A stretch of DNA of 64,000 bases from the NCBI GenBank assembly GCA_035297145.1, contig DATGZN010000113.1, positions 62,001 to 126,000 on the forward strand. Reading direction: 5' to 3'. The notes beneath the pieces were generated by a model. The model was not told the origin of the DNA. It saw nothing but the letters and a program-made list of their open reading frames with translations, and made no database searches. A program made the position numbers and the translations under genes. The DNA comes from QHXW01 sp035297145. Its GTDB lineage: Bacteria; Acidobacteriota; Terriglobia; Bryobacterales; Bryobacteraceae. Of the stretch, positions 40,175 to 48,082 are shown piece by piece (the stretch's first letter is position 1; every line of letters starts with the position of its first letter).

Positions 40175-42019
40175 TATCTTGGTTCCTTTCAGCGCACCCG
40201 TCACCGCGGTGTTAATCATGTTCTCCGCCAGTTGCATGGTCACGCTGTTCAACTGGTCAATCTTCGCGCGAATCAATAGATGATTGTCGCCATGATACAC
40301 GACTAACAACTCGTTTAACGCACGACTGATCTCTCGCCGCTCATCTTCCGCCAGTTCCAGGTACGCCTCATTCTGCTTGGCTTTGTCCACAGCCGCTAGA
40401 ATGCGATCCGCCTCCACGCGCGCTTCCGCCATCTGCCGCGCATTGAAATCTTCCTCGGCGTGGGCAAGGGATTCCTGATACATGGCTTCCACCTGCTCGT
40501 CCGTCAGCCCATAGCTCGGTTTGATCTCAACCGTCTGCTCCTTGCCGGTGCGCGCATCTCGCGCCGTCACGTTCAAAATGCCGTTTGCGTCGATCAGGAA
40601 TCGCACCTCGATGCGCGCCATTCCGGCGGGCAGCGGATCGATGTCTTTCAAATCGAATCGCGCCAGGCTGCGGTTGTCCTTGGCCAGCTCACGCTCGCCT
40701 TGCAGCACGTGGATCAGCACGTTGCGCTGCCCGTCCACCGCCGTAGTGAACGTTTCGGTAGCACTGGCGGGAATGGTCGAGTTGCGGTGAATCAGTTTCG
40801 ACACCACTCCGCCCATGGTTTCGATGCCGAGCGAAAGCGGCGTCACATCCAGCAGCAACTGGTTCTCGACCGTGCCCGAAAGAATACCGGCCTGCACCGC
40901 CGCACCCAAAGCTACCACTTCATCGGGATTGAGATCGGTGTGCGGCTTGGCGCGGAACAGCGCCTCCACCGCATTGCGCACCATCGGAATGCGGGTCGAT
41001 CCGCCCACCAGCACGACTTCGTCGATCTGCTCCACCGTGACGCCCGAATCTTTGATGCAGGTGCGGCACGGCCCCAGCGTGCGGTCCACAATGTCGGCGA
41101 TCAGCTTTTCAAAAACCTCGCGCCTGATCTCACGTTGGTAATGCTTTCCCTTGTAGTTCAGCTCGATGTTGGTCGCGGGCACGAAAGAGAGCCGCTCTTT
41201 AGCTTCAATCACCGCGCGCCGCAGCGTCTGCACGGCATCGCCGTAGTGCGAGATATCTTTGCCCCACTCGCTGTGAATGTCTTCGAGCGCGATGTGAATC
41301 AGCCGGTTATCGATATCATCGCCGCCCAGGTGCGTGTCGCCGTTGGTGGCAAGCACTTCGAAAATGCCGTCATGCAGCTTGAGAATCGAAATGTCGAAGG
41401 TGCCGCCGCCTAGATCGTAAACCGCGACGATGCCTTCGTGCCGCTTATCGAGACCGTAAGCCAAAGCCGCCGCTGTAGGCTCGTTGACGAGTCGCAGCAC
41501 TTCCAGGCCCGCGATGCGTCCGGCGTCCTTGGTCGCCTGGCGCTGGGCATCGTTGAAATAGGCGGGAACAGTGATCACCGCCTTCAAGACGGACTCGCCA
41601 AGAAACGTTTCCGCATTTTGCTTCAGCTGGCGCAAAATGTGAGCGGAGACTTCGGGCGGTGTAAACTGCCGGTCGCCCAGTTGCACCCGAATCACCGCTT
41701 CGCTGCCCTCCGCAATCCGAAACGGAAACAGCTTCAACTCTTCCTGCACATCCGCCACGCCGCGACCCATCAGGCGCTTGATGGAATAAACCGTGCGATC
41801 CGGTTCATCGATCAGCGCCGCACGCGCCTTGTTGCCGACGACAATATCGCCCTTGCGCGTGAGCGTCACCACGCTGGGAACGAGTTTGTCGCCATCGGCG
41901 CCCGGAATCACGCTGGGGTGCCCCGCCGCGTCCAGATACGCAACCAGGCTGTTGGTAGTGCCCAGGTCGATACCGACCACGCGCTCCGACTTCCCGAAAT
42001 CGATCTGGACCGGCGTCAT
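40172..42019 (-). CDS. hscA: Fe-S assembly chaperone HscA (Hsp70)
   Basis: 615 residues, the length of HscA. An Hsp70 with the phosphate-1 loop VVGIDLGTTNSLVAY, phosphate-2 loop VAVYDLGGGTFDISIL, and the substrate-binding domain (DVTPLSLGIETMGG...). It uses ATP to help transfer clusters from IscU, recognising the LPPVK motif, which is present in IscU here. The ATG overlaps the hscB stop codon. The genes hscB, hscA and iscX run in order without fdx. Confidence 0.95.
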   Translation of the reverse strand: MTPVQIDFGKSERVVGIDLGTTNSLVAYLDAAGHPSVIPGADGDKLVPSVVTLTRKGDIVVGNKARAALIDEPDRTVYSIKRLMGRGVADVQEELKLFPFRIAEGSEAVIRVQLGDRQFTPPEVSAHILRQLKQNAETFLGESVLKAVITVPAYFNDAQRQATKDAGRIAGLEVLRLVNEPTAAALAYGLDKRHEGIVAVYDLGGGTFDISILKLHDGIFEVLATNGDTHLGGDDIDNRLIHIALEDIHSEWGKDISHYGDAVQTLRRAVIEAKERLSFVPATNIELNYKGKHYQREIRREVFEKLIADIVDRTLGPCRTCIKDSGVTVEQIDEVVLVGGSTRIPMVRNAVEALFRAKPHTDLNPDEVVALGAAVQAGILSGTVENQLLLDVTPLSLGIETMGGVVSKLIHRNSTIPASATETFTTAVDGQRNVLIHVLQGERELAKDNRSLARFDLKDIDPLPAGMARIEVRFLIDANGILNVTARDARTGKEQTVEIKPSYGLTDEQVEAMYQESLAHAEEDFNARQMAEARVEADRILAAVDKAKQNEAYLELAEDERREISRALNELLVVYHGDNHLLIRAKIDQLNSVTMQLAENMINTAVTGALKGTKI

Positions 42020-42570
42020 GCCATCGCCCCCGCCAACTCTTTCTCCACCTCGTTCACCAGATTGCGCACGTACCGCCGCCGGTTCAGCATCCCGCGAATC
42101 TCCGCCAGGATGTTACGGTCTCGCGCCCCGTCGTATTCCGCAAACTTTGCTTGCAGCTCCCCGTCGATCTCCTCGCGCATAGCGATGAACTTGTCCCGCG
42201 CTTCTTCCAACCCCGCCCGAGCCGACTCGTCTCCGCCGCGCAATTCCTCCAATGCCATGTTCAGCTCGAAGACTTCTTCCAACAATTCCGGCGGAACGTT
42301 CTTCGTCCCCTGTTCCCCGATATCAAATCCGTACTGTTTGAGCAGATACTCGGCTCTTGTCAGCGGATCACGCAGCGTGCGATACCCGTCGTTCAGAATC
42401 GCCGTAGCATCCAGCGCCACCTGCTGCTCTTCCGCGCTCTTGAGCGTAAACCGGTCCGGATGATACTGCCGGCTAAGCGCATAAAACCGCTTCTCCAGAT
42501 CCTTCAAGTCAAGATCTAACTTGTGCTCAAGTCCAAAGAAGTCGTAGTAATTCGAAGCGAGCACACTCAT
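42016..42570 (-). CDS. hscB: Fe-S assembly co-chaperone HscB
   Basis: 184 residues from the ATG at 42570 (MSVLASNYYDFFGLE); a longer in-frame frame lacks J-domain likeness in its leader. The N-terminal J domain has YHPDRF (HPD motif) and the C-terminal part the HSCB three-helix bundle (LLEEVFELNMALEEL...) that binds IscU. HscB delivers IscU to HscA and stimulates its ATPase. The last bases overlap hscA by 4. Confidence 0.93.
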   Translation of the reverse strand: MSVLASNYYDFFGLEHKLDLDLKDLEKRFYALSRQYHPDRFTLKSAEEQQVALDATAILNDGYRTLRDPLTRAEYLLKQYGFDIGEQGTKNVPPELLEEVFELNMALEELRGGDESARAGLEEARDKFIAMREEIDGELQAKFAEYDGARDRNILAEIRGMLNRRRYVRNLVNEVEKELAGAMA

Positions 42571-42619
42571 GGAATTGGTTTTTCTCGGCGTCTCTGCGTC
42601 TCGGCGTTGAAAAAAACTC

Positions 42620-42994
42620 TTACGCCGAGAACGACGTCCCACACCCGCAGTTCTTCTGCGCGTTGGGGTTCTCGAATACGAATCCCGACTGCATGAGCGA
42701 CTCTTTGTAATCGAGTGTCATGCCGTGCAGATAAAGCAGGCTCTTGGGATCGACGACGATCCTGACGCCGTCGAATTCGAAAATCTTATCCGTCGGGCGC
42801 GGCTTGGTGTCGAACTTGAACTGATAGCTCAGACCCGAGCAGCCGCCGCCCAGCACGCCCAGGCGCAACACGCCCTCGACACCTTGCTTGGCGAAAGCCT
42901 GCCGGATTTTCTCGATCGCTTTCGGCGTCGCGTGGACCACCGGCTCCGTCTTTACAAGCGGCGTGAGAGCCACGAGTTCTTGGACTTCAGCCAT
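42620..42994 (-). CDS. iscA: A-type Fe-S carrier IscA/ErpA-like
   Basis: 124 residues from the ATG at 42994, sharing a base with the iscU stop (TAATG); longer in-frame starts are inside iscU. The three conserved cysteines are seen in LGGGCSGLSYQF and KNCGCGTSF. The protein binds iron-sulfur clusters and hands them to apo-proteins. The N-terminus carries about 20 extra residues (MAEVQELVALTPLVKTEP) relative to E. coli IscA. Confidence 0.93.
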   Translation of the reverse strand: MAEVQELVALTPLVKTEPVVHATPKAIEKIRQAFAKQGVEGVLRLGVLGGGCSGLSYQFKFDTKPRPTDKIFEFDGVRIVVDPKSLLYLHGMTLDYKESLMQSGFVFENPNAQKNCGCGTSFSA

Positions 42995-43404
42995 TACGCC
43001 CGCGCTTCCACCGGCTTTCGCTGATCCTGCTTCTTCTTGTAATCGGTGATCGCCGCCTTGATGGCGTCCTCCGCCAGCACCGAGCAGTGAATCTTCACCG
43101 GAGGCAGGCTCAGCTCGTTCACGATGTCCGTGTTCTTGATCGCCAGCGCTTCGTCGACCGTCTTGCCCTTCAGCCACTCGGTAGCCAGCGAAGAACTGGC
43201 AATCGCGCTGCCACATCCGAAGGTCTTGAACTTGGCTTCGGCGATGACGCCGGTTGCCTCGTCCACCTTTACCTGTAGCTTCATCACGTCGCCGCACTCC
43301 GGCGCGCCCACCATGCCCGTGCCCACGTTGGGGTCGGTTTTATCGAGCGAACCCACATTGCGCGGGTGATTGTAATGATCCAGAACCTTGTCAGAATAAG
43401 CCAT
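42994..43404 (-). CDS. iscU: Fe-S cluster scaffold IscU
   Basis: 136 residues. Cluster ligands are Cys37 (GAPECGDVM) with Asp39, Cys64 (FKTFGCGSAIAS) and Cys107 (KIHCSVLAEDA). The HscA recognition motif LPPVK is present at 100-104. It receives sulfur from IscS and assembles clusters. It lies 35 bases after iscS and overlaps iscA by one base. Confidence 0.97.
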   Translation of the reverse strand: MAYSDKVLDHYNHPRNVGSLDKTDPNVGTGMVGAPECGDVMKLQVKVDEATGVIAEAKFKTFGCGSAIASSSLATEWLKGKTVDEALAIKNTDIVNELSLPPVKIHCSVLAEDAIKAAITDYKKKQDQRKPVEARA

Positions 43405-43439
43405 TGCGTCTCCTCTTTAATTTTATCGCCAGCGGCAAA

Positions 43440-44654
43440 CTACTCCGCTGCCCAATGAACTTGACTCAAATCAATGCCTTCCTTCGCCATCTCGTAGAGC
43501 GGCGAAAGCTCACGCAGCTTACGCACGACTTCAATCACGCGCGCCGCCACGTAATCCACTTCTTCTTCCGTGTTGAAGCGGCCCAAGCCGAAACGGATCG
43601 ACGTATGTGCCAGATCATCGCCCACGCCCAGGGCCTTCAGCACGTAGCTGGGCTCGAGCGTGGCCGATGTGCACGCCGAGCCGCTCGAAACCGCGATATC
43701 GTTGATTCCCATCAGCAGTGACTCGCCTTCCACATACGCGAAGCTGATGTTCAGGTTGTGCGGCAGCCGGTGTTCCATCGTGCCGTTGACGAAGACCTCG
43801 TCCAACTCGGTTTCCAGCTTATTTTTGAGCTTGTCGCGCAAATACCCCAGACGCTTCGATTCCTCCGCCATCTCGCGATGGCAAATCGCGCACGCTTCAC
43901 CCATCCCGACGATTCCAGGCACGTTCAGCGTTCCCGACCGCATGCCGCGCTCGTGCCCGCCGCCATCCATTTGCGCAGTGATCTGCACACGCGGGCTCTT
44001 GCGCCGCACATACAAAGCGCCCACGCCCTTCGGTCCGTAAATTTTGTGCGCGCTCATCGACATCAGGTCAATATTGTCCTTGATCACGTTGACCGGGACC
44101 TTGCCCACCGCCTGCACGCCATCCGTGTGGAACAGCACGCCGCGCTCATGCGCCAGCTTGCCAATCTCCGCAACCGGCTGAATCACACCGATTTCGTTGT
44201 TGGCATACATAATCGTGATCAGAATGGTTTTGTCGGTGATGGACTCGCGCAGCATATCGAGATCCACCAGCCCATCCGCCTTCAGCGGCAGATACGTCAC
44301 GCGATAACCGTGCTTCTCCAGCTTCTTGCAGGTATCCAGTACGGCTTTGTGTTCCGTGGCCGCCGCAATGATGTGGTTGCCCTTCTCGGCATACATCTCC
44401 GCCACACCTTTGATTGCCAGGTTGTCGGATTCCGTGGCGCCGCTGGTGAAAACGATCTCCTTCGAGGTTGACCCGATCAGGTCCGCGATCTTCTTGCGTG
44501 CGTCGTCGACCGCCTTTTCCGCTTCCCAGCCGAAGCTGTGGTTGCGGCTCGCCGCATTGCCGAATTTCGTGGTGAAGTAAGGCAGCATTGCGTCCACCAC
44601 CCGTGGATCGGTTGGCGTCGTCGCATGGTTATCAAAATAAATAGGCGTCTTCAT
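43440..44654 (-). CDS. iscS: Cysteine desulfurase IscS
   Basis: 404 residues. The ATG at 44654 is chosen over a TTG at 44666 because GAGGAT lies 6 bases upstream. A PLP enzyme that takes sulfur from cysteine as a persulfide: PLP lysine in [12 protein letters not shown], active-site cysteine loop [13 protein letters not shown], and the N-terminal [17 protein letters not shown]. It follows iscR with 8 bases between the stop and the start. Long C-terminal loop typical of group I (IscS). Confidence 0.97.
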   Translation of the reverse strand: MKTPIYFDNHATTPTDPRVVDAMLPYFTTKFGNAASRNHSFGWEAEKAVDDARKKIADLIGSTSKEIVFTSGATESDNLAIKGVAEMYAEKGNHIIAAATEHKAVLDTCKKLEKHGYRVTYLPLKADGLVDLDMLRESITDKTILITIMYANNEIGVIQPVAEIGKLAHERGVLFHTDGVQAVGKVPVNVIKDNIDLMSMSAHKIYGPKGVGALYVRRKSPRVQITAQMDGGGHERGMRSGTLNVPGIVGMGEACAICHREMAEESKRLGYLRDKLKNKLETELDEVFVNGTMEHRLPHNLNISFAYVEGESLLMGINDIAVSSGSACTSATLEPSYVLKALGVGDDLAHTSIRFGLGRFNTEEEVDYVAARVIEVVRKLRELSPLYEMAKEGIDLSQVHWAAE

Positions 44655-44662
44655 AAATATCC

Positions 44663-45130
44663 TCAAAGAACATGTAATGTTGATTCGAGCCGTTCCATGG
44701 CGATAGGCGGAGCGCTGGGCTCCGAGGCTTCGCCGGCCATCTCAGAAATCGTGATCTTACCCAGCAGATCGATAATCGCTTCGTGCACTTTGCGCAAGGG
44801 TTCGCGGACCGTGCATTTGTCGGACTGATCGCAATGGCCGTGCGCGGTGAAACAGGTCGTCAGAATGATCGGACCGTCGATCGCGTGAATCACTTCGAGC
44901 GCGCTGATCTTTTCCGGCCGCTTCGCGAGTTTGTAGCCGCCGCTCGATCCTGGCAATGAAACGAGCAGCCCGGTCTTCGTCAACTTTTGCAGAATCTTAG
45001 CCAGTAAAGGCAGAGGCATGCCGTAAGCATCGGCGATTTCCTTGGCGCTCGCCGCGCCCGCACGGCCAGACATCGCCAGATGCTTGAGGGCGATGAGTCC
45101 GTAGTCCGCCTTCTTGGTCAGCTTCAACAT
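44663..45130 (-). CDS. iscR: Fe-S cluster-sensing Rrf2-family regulator IscR
   Basis: 155 residues. An Rrf2 winged helix ([34 protein letters not shown]) followed by a cluster-binding region with three cysteines ([18 protein letters not shown], spaced C-x6-C-x5-C). IscR represses the isc operon when holding a [2Fe-2S] cluster. As the first gene it should control the whole unit from the promoter at 45160-45189. Confidence 0.95.
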   Translation of the reverse strand: MLKLTKKADYGLIALKHLAMSGRAGAASAKEIADAYGMPLPLLAKILQKLTKTGLLVSLPGSSGGYKLAKRPEKISALEVIHAIDGPIILTTCFTAHGHCDQSDKCTVREPLRKVHEAIIDLLGKITISEMAGEASEPSAPPIAMERLESTLHVL

Positions 45131-45159
45131 ACTATCTACGACTGTTTGGGTCTGATATC

Positions 45160-45189
45160 AATATACTACCAGATCTCTATACCGGTCAA
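45160..45189 (-). promoter_or_regulatory. Promoter of the isc operon
   Basis: Minus strand: -35 TTGACC (45189-45184), an 18-base spacer and -10 TATATT (45165-45160). The leader to the iscR ATG at 45130 is about 20 bases. A possible IscR site overlaps the -35 to -10 region (ACCGGTATAGAG...), but its match to the known type 1 consensus is weak. Confidence 0.65.
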
Positions 45190-45219
45190 CTAGTTAAATT
45201 GCGACCAGTTGTGTCGCAT

Positions 45220-45333
45220 ATGATACTCTGGGTCATAATGTTTCAGAGGCTGGTGGACAGGATAGTTCTGGGAACAGTAGGTTTTCTTTACGGAATTGCT
45301 GTGACCGTCCTGCGCCGCATCAAGCGCACCTGA
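45220..45333 (+). CDS. Possible small hydrophobic peptide upstream of the deacetylase
   Basis: 37 codons from 45220, or 31 from the ATG at 45238, ending directly before the next ATG (stop 45331-45333, next start 45334). The peptide is hydrophobic with a basic end (RIVLGTVGFLYGIAV, LRRIKRT), like a small membrane peptide. No clear ribosome binding site. It could be a leader for translational coupling or a chance frame. Confidence 0.35.
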   Translation: MILWVIMFQRLVDRIVLGTVGFLYGIAVTVLRRIKRT

Positions 45334-46155
45334 ATGATCCGGAACATTATCAGCGTCGACGTCGAAGAGTACTTCCATCCCACTGAGTTGGCGAAATATG
45401 TCCGCCAGGATGAGTGGACTTCGCTGCCCTCGCTAGTCGAACCGCAAACCCGCCGCGTTCTGGAAATTTTCGATCGCCACCAAGTGAAGGGAACGTTTTT
45501 CGTGCTGGGCTGGGTAGCCGAGCGCAATCCAGCTCTGGTTCGGGAAATCGCGTCGCGCGGCCACGAAATCGCCTGCCATAGCTTTTTTCACCGCCTGGTT
45601 TACGATCTGACCCCCGACGAGTTCCGCCAAGACACGCGCCGCGCCGTCGAAGCCATTGAAAATGCTTGCGGAATCAAGCCCAGAGCTTACCGGGCTCCCA
45701 GCTACTCGATCACGGAGAAGTCTCTGTGGGCGCTCGAAGTGCTTGTGGAATGCGGGTTTACGCATGATTCCAGCATCTATCCCATTGAGCATGATCGTTA
45801 TGGGATTCCGGGGTTCGGGCGTCACTGTCGCGTGATGGCGACACCGTCTGGTTCAATTGTCGAGGTTCCAGTCGCCACGGTGCATCTTTCAGGGCAGAAT
45901 GTAGCCCCGGTGGGCGGAGGCGCGTATCTGCGGCTGCTGCCTTATCGGTATACGGCGGCGGGTGTCCGGCGTATCAACGGAGAGGATCACCAGCCGGCCT
46001 GCATGTATTTTCATCCGTGGGAGTTAGATCCTGACCATCCACGGCTGGCGCGCGGCTGGGTCTCACGCCTGCGCACCTATACCGGGTTACGCTCGATGAG
46101 CCGCAAAATCGACAGGCTGCTTGGCGATTTCGAGTTCGGGACGTTATCCGGGTAA
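45334..46155 (+). CDS. XrtA/PEP-CTERM-type polysaccharide deacetylase
   Basis: 273 residues of the NodB-like deacetylase family with the DUF3473 tail seen in exosortase-linked exopolysaccharide clusters. NodB motifs: ISVDVEEYF (catalytic base), HEIACHSFFH (metal-binding His), YRAPSYS and the C-terminal MYFHPWELDPDHP. It removes N-acetyl groups from an exported polysaccharide. It heads a run of XrtA-type genes (VanZ, FemAB-like, sugar transferase), but there is no exosortase in the window. Confidence 0.9.
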   Translation: MIRNIISVDVEEYFHPTELAKYVRQDEWTSLPSLVEPQTRRVLEIFDRHQVKGTFFVLGWVAERNPALVREIASRGHEIACHSFFHRLVYDLTPDEFRQDTRRAVEAIENACGIKPRAYRAPSYSITEKSLWALEVLVECGFTHDSSIYPIEHDRYGIPGFGRHCRVMATPSGSIVEVPVATVHLSGQNVAPVGGGAYLRLLPYRYTAAGVRRINGEDHQPACMYFHPWELDPDHPRLARGWVSRLRTYTGLRSMSRKIDRLLGDFEFGTLSG

Positions 46156-46271
46156 ATACCTGATACATCTGGTTTTCCGAATCCCAAAACGTGTTCCAGT
46201 GTTCTAACTTGTGGGAGTTGGCAAACTAGCCCCACGGCTAACCCAAGGATAGTAAAGAGACATACATTTTG

Positions 46272-46427
46272 GTGTTAGAATTGCCAATCCAACAGATAAC
46301 AACCGTGTCACTTGTCTGGATGCCGGTGGACGCCGGGGAAAAACCGCAGAAGCAGCGCTCGGGCCTGGCGATTCTTCGCCAAGTGGTGATGCGTGTGGCG
46401 CGCTGGCTCACCGACCGTATCCGGTAA
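46272..46427 (+). CDS. Possible small protein before the VanZ-like gene
   Basis: A 51-codon frame from a GTG at 46272 (or 35 codons from the ATG at 46320), ending 3 bases before the VanZ-like ATG. Amphipathic basic helix near its end (AILRQVVMRVARWLTDRIR). No ribosome binding site of note and no known family. Tight spacing to the next gene is the only support. Confidence 0.3.
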   Translation: MLELPIQQITTVSLVWMPVDAGEKPQKQRSGLAILRQVVMRVARWLTDRIR

Positions 46428-46430
46428 CGG

Positions 46431-46814
46431 ATGTCCCGGTTTTTGTGGAAGCTGGCGTGGTTGGCGTCGGCGCTGGCTGTCGTAGCTGCTGAAATCCTGC
46501 CGTGGTCGAACTTTCAGGGTCATTCCCATTGGGCAAAGGTGTGCTGGATTCCATTTAGCGATCACCAGCTGCCGGGATTCTGGCTGGATGTGTGCCAGAA
46601 TATCGTGCTGGTCGTGCCATTCGGATTTATGGGTATCCAGGCTCGAGTACGGCCGGCACAAATTGTGATTCTTGCCGCGATCCTGATGGCATCCGGGGAA
46701 CTGTTTCAGGTTTACTGCCATAACCGGTTTCCCTCCATGACGGACGTCACCAGCGGAACGGTGGGCGGCTTGATCGGAGTCTTGATCGGACTGAGATGGA
46801 AATTCGGCCGCTAA
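46431..46814 (+). CDS. VanZ-like membrane protein
   Basis: 127 residues with three to four hydrophobic segments (about 5-22, 50-70, 75-95, 105-122) and the VanZ pattern: PWSNFQGHSHWAKVCWIPF, QNIVLVVPFGFMG and FPSMTDVTSGTVGGLIG. VanZ-family proteins are often encoded with exosortase/exopolysaccharide genes; their role is unclear. The stop overlaps the start of the FemAB-like gene by 19 bases. Confidence 0.85.
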   Translation: MSRFLWKLAWLASALAVVAAEILPWSNFQGHSHWAKVCWIPFSDHQLPGFWLDVCQNIVLVVPFGFMGIQARVRPAQIVILAAILMASGELFQVYCHNRFPSMTDVTSGTVGGLIGVLIGLRWKFGR

Positions 46815-47827
46815 CCCCCGGGGATCGCGAACGATGGGATGGGTTTGTCCAGGCTCATCCGCATGGCAGCCCCTTTCATTTGATCGCGTGGAAAAAGTCC
46901 ATGGAGGAGGTCTTCGGATATGCTCCACGCTACCTGATGGCGACAGACGGAAACTGCATTCGCGGAGTGCTGCCCTTGTTTTTGGTCAAGAACTTCATCA
47001 TGGGCAAGGTACTGATCTCATCGCCGTTTGCCGTGTACGGGGGAATTCTGGCCGAGACGCCTGAAGCCAAGCAAGCCATGGGCGAGCAAGCCATGAAGCT
47101 TGGGAGGGAACTGGGGGTGGAACACATCGAACTACGGAACGCCCATCCGGAACAGGTGCTGGGGGTGCCCAACGTTTCGCGGTATGTGACCTTCACACGA
47201 GAGGTGACGCCGGACGAAGACGCGATTTTGGCCGAACCGACCTCCAAGAAGCGGCGCAACACGGTCAGGAAGGCTCTAAAGGCCGACTTTTCGATCCGCA
47301 TCCAGCACAGCGATTATCGCGCGTTCGAGGATTTGCACTCGCGCACGCTGCGGCGGCTGGGAACACCCAATTTCCCGCCGCGGCTGTTTCCGGCGCTGCT
47401 GGCGAATTTCGGGGGAGCGGTCGACATCCGCGAGGTTGTGCTGGAGAACAAGGTGGTCGCGGCGAGCATGAATTTCTTCTTTCGCGATCAAATGCACACG
47501 TACTACGCGGCGTCGGATCCCCGATATCTAGCGCTGGTGCCGAATGACTACATGTATTACGAGCATTTGCGGTGGGCGGGCAAGAATGGCTACCGGACTT
47601 TCGATTTCGGGCGATCGAAACTCGGAACGGGGACAGCGGATTACAAACGCCACTGGGGGGCCACGATGCGCGAGCTTCCTTACGAAATCCTGCTGGTGAA
47701 GCGGAAAGAAGTGCCCAATTACAGCCCCCAGAATCCGAAGTTCCAGTTGGCGATCAAGATTTGGCAGCAACTGCCGCTGCCGGTGACACGCGCGCTGGGT
47801 CCTCAACTAGTGAAGCTGTTTCCGTAG
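46796..47827 (+). CDS. FemAB-like acyltransferase (XrtA/PEP-CTERM-associated)
   Basis: 343 residues with a double GNAT fold: an N-terminal SPFHLIAWKKSMEEVFGYAP region and a C-terminal half with RRNTVRKALKADF, VVAASMNFFFRDQMHTYYAAS and YRTFDFGRSKLGTGTADYKRHWG, features of the FemAB-like proteins of XrtA clusters. Proteins of this kind transfer aminoacyl or acyl groups, possibly onto exopolysaccharide or a cell-wall component. It overlaps the VanZ-like gene by 19 bases. Confidence 0.88.
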   Translation: MEIRPLTPGDRERWDGFVQAHPHGSPFHLIAWKKSMEEVFGYAPRYLMATDGNCIRGVLPLFLVKNFIMGKVLISSPFAVYGGILAETPEAKQAMGEQAMKLGRELGVEHIELRNAHPEQVLGVPNVSRYVTFTREVTPDEDAILAEPTSKKRRNTVRKALKADFSIRIQHSDYRAFEDLHSRTLRRLGTPNFPPRLFPALLANFGGAVDIREVVLENKVVAASMNFFFRDQMHTYYAASDPRYLALVPNDYMYYEHLRWAGKNGYRTFDFGRSKLGTGTADYKRHWGATMRELPYEILLVKRKEVPNYSPQNPKFQLAIKIWQQLPLPVTRALGPQLVKLFP

Positions 47828-48082
47828 ATAACGGCAACTACTGTCGGCAACCAAGTCTAAAGTTTGGCACGAAATCCGAAAGTTTTGTTGCGTGGATGAG
47901 AGGGGCGGCGTGATGGTCCGCGATAGTTGTGGTTTGTAGGCGGGGTGGACGGAGTAGCCCTATTTTTCAAGGGGGTAGGAGCCTGGCCGGAAAGCGGGTC
48001 GAGTGCGGATTTGGCCACCGGATTGCACTCGTCAAGTCCCCAGACGGCGGAAGTCCTTGCCGGGCGGGCGTCACTCTAACGA
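47828..48082 (+). other. Structured-looking leader before the sugar transferase gene
   Basis: 255 bases without a gene. Near the downstream end two potential stems occur: GAGTGC (48001-48006) with GCACTC (48025-48030), and GACG (48043-48046) with CGTC (48069-48072) enclosing GGCGGAAGTCCTTGCC. They could form an RNA leader just before the ATG at 48083; I do not recognise a known riboswitch. Confidence 0.35.

Noticed and set aside
40460..42463. Two long plus-strand frames antisense to hscA and hscB
   Set aside because: Shadows of ISC genes; no homology or ribosome binding site.
45160..45200. Type 1 IscR binding site in the isc promoter
   Set aside because: The match to the consensus is too poor by eye to claim; footprinting would be needed.
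47857..47873. Possible sigma-54 promoter (TTGGCACGAAATCCGA) before the sugar transferase
   Set aside because: The -24 half is perfect but there is no GC at the -12 position (reads CCGA), so the element is probably fortuitous.
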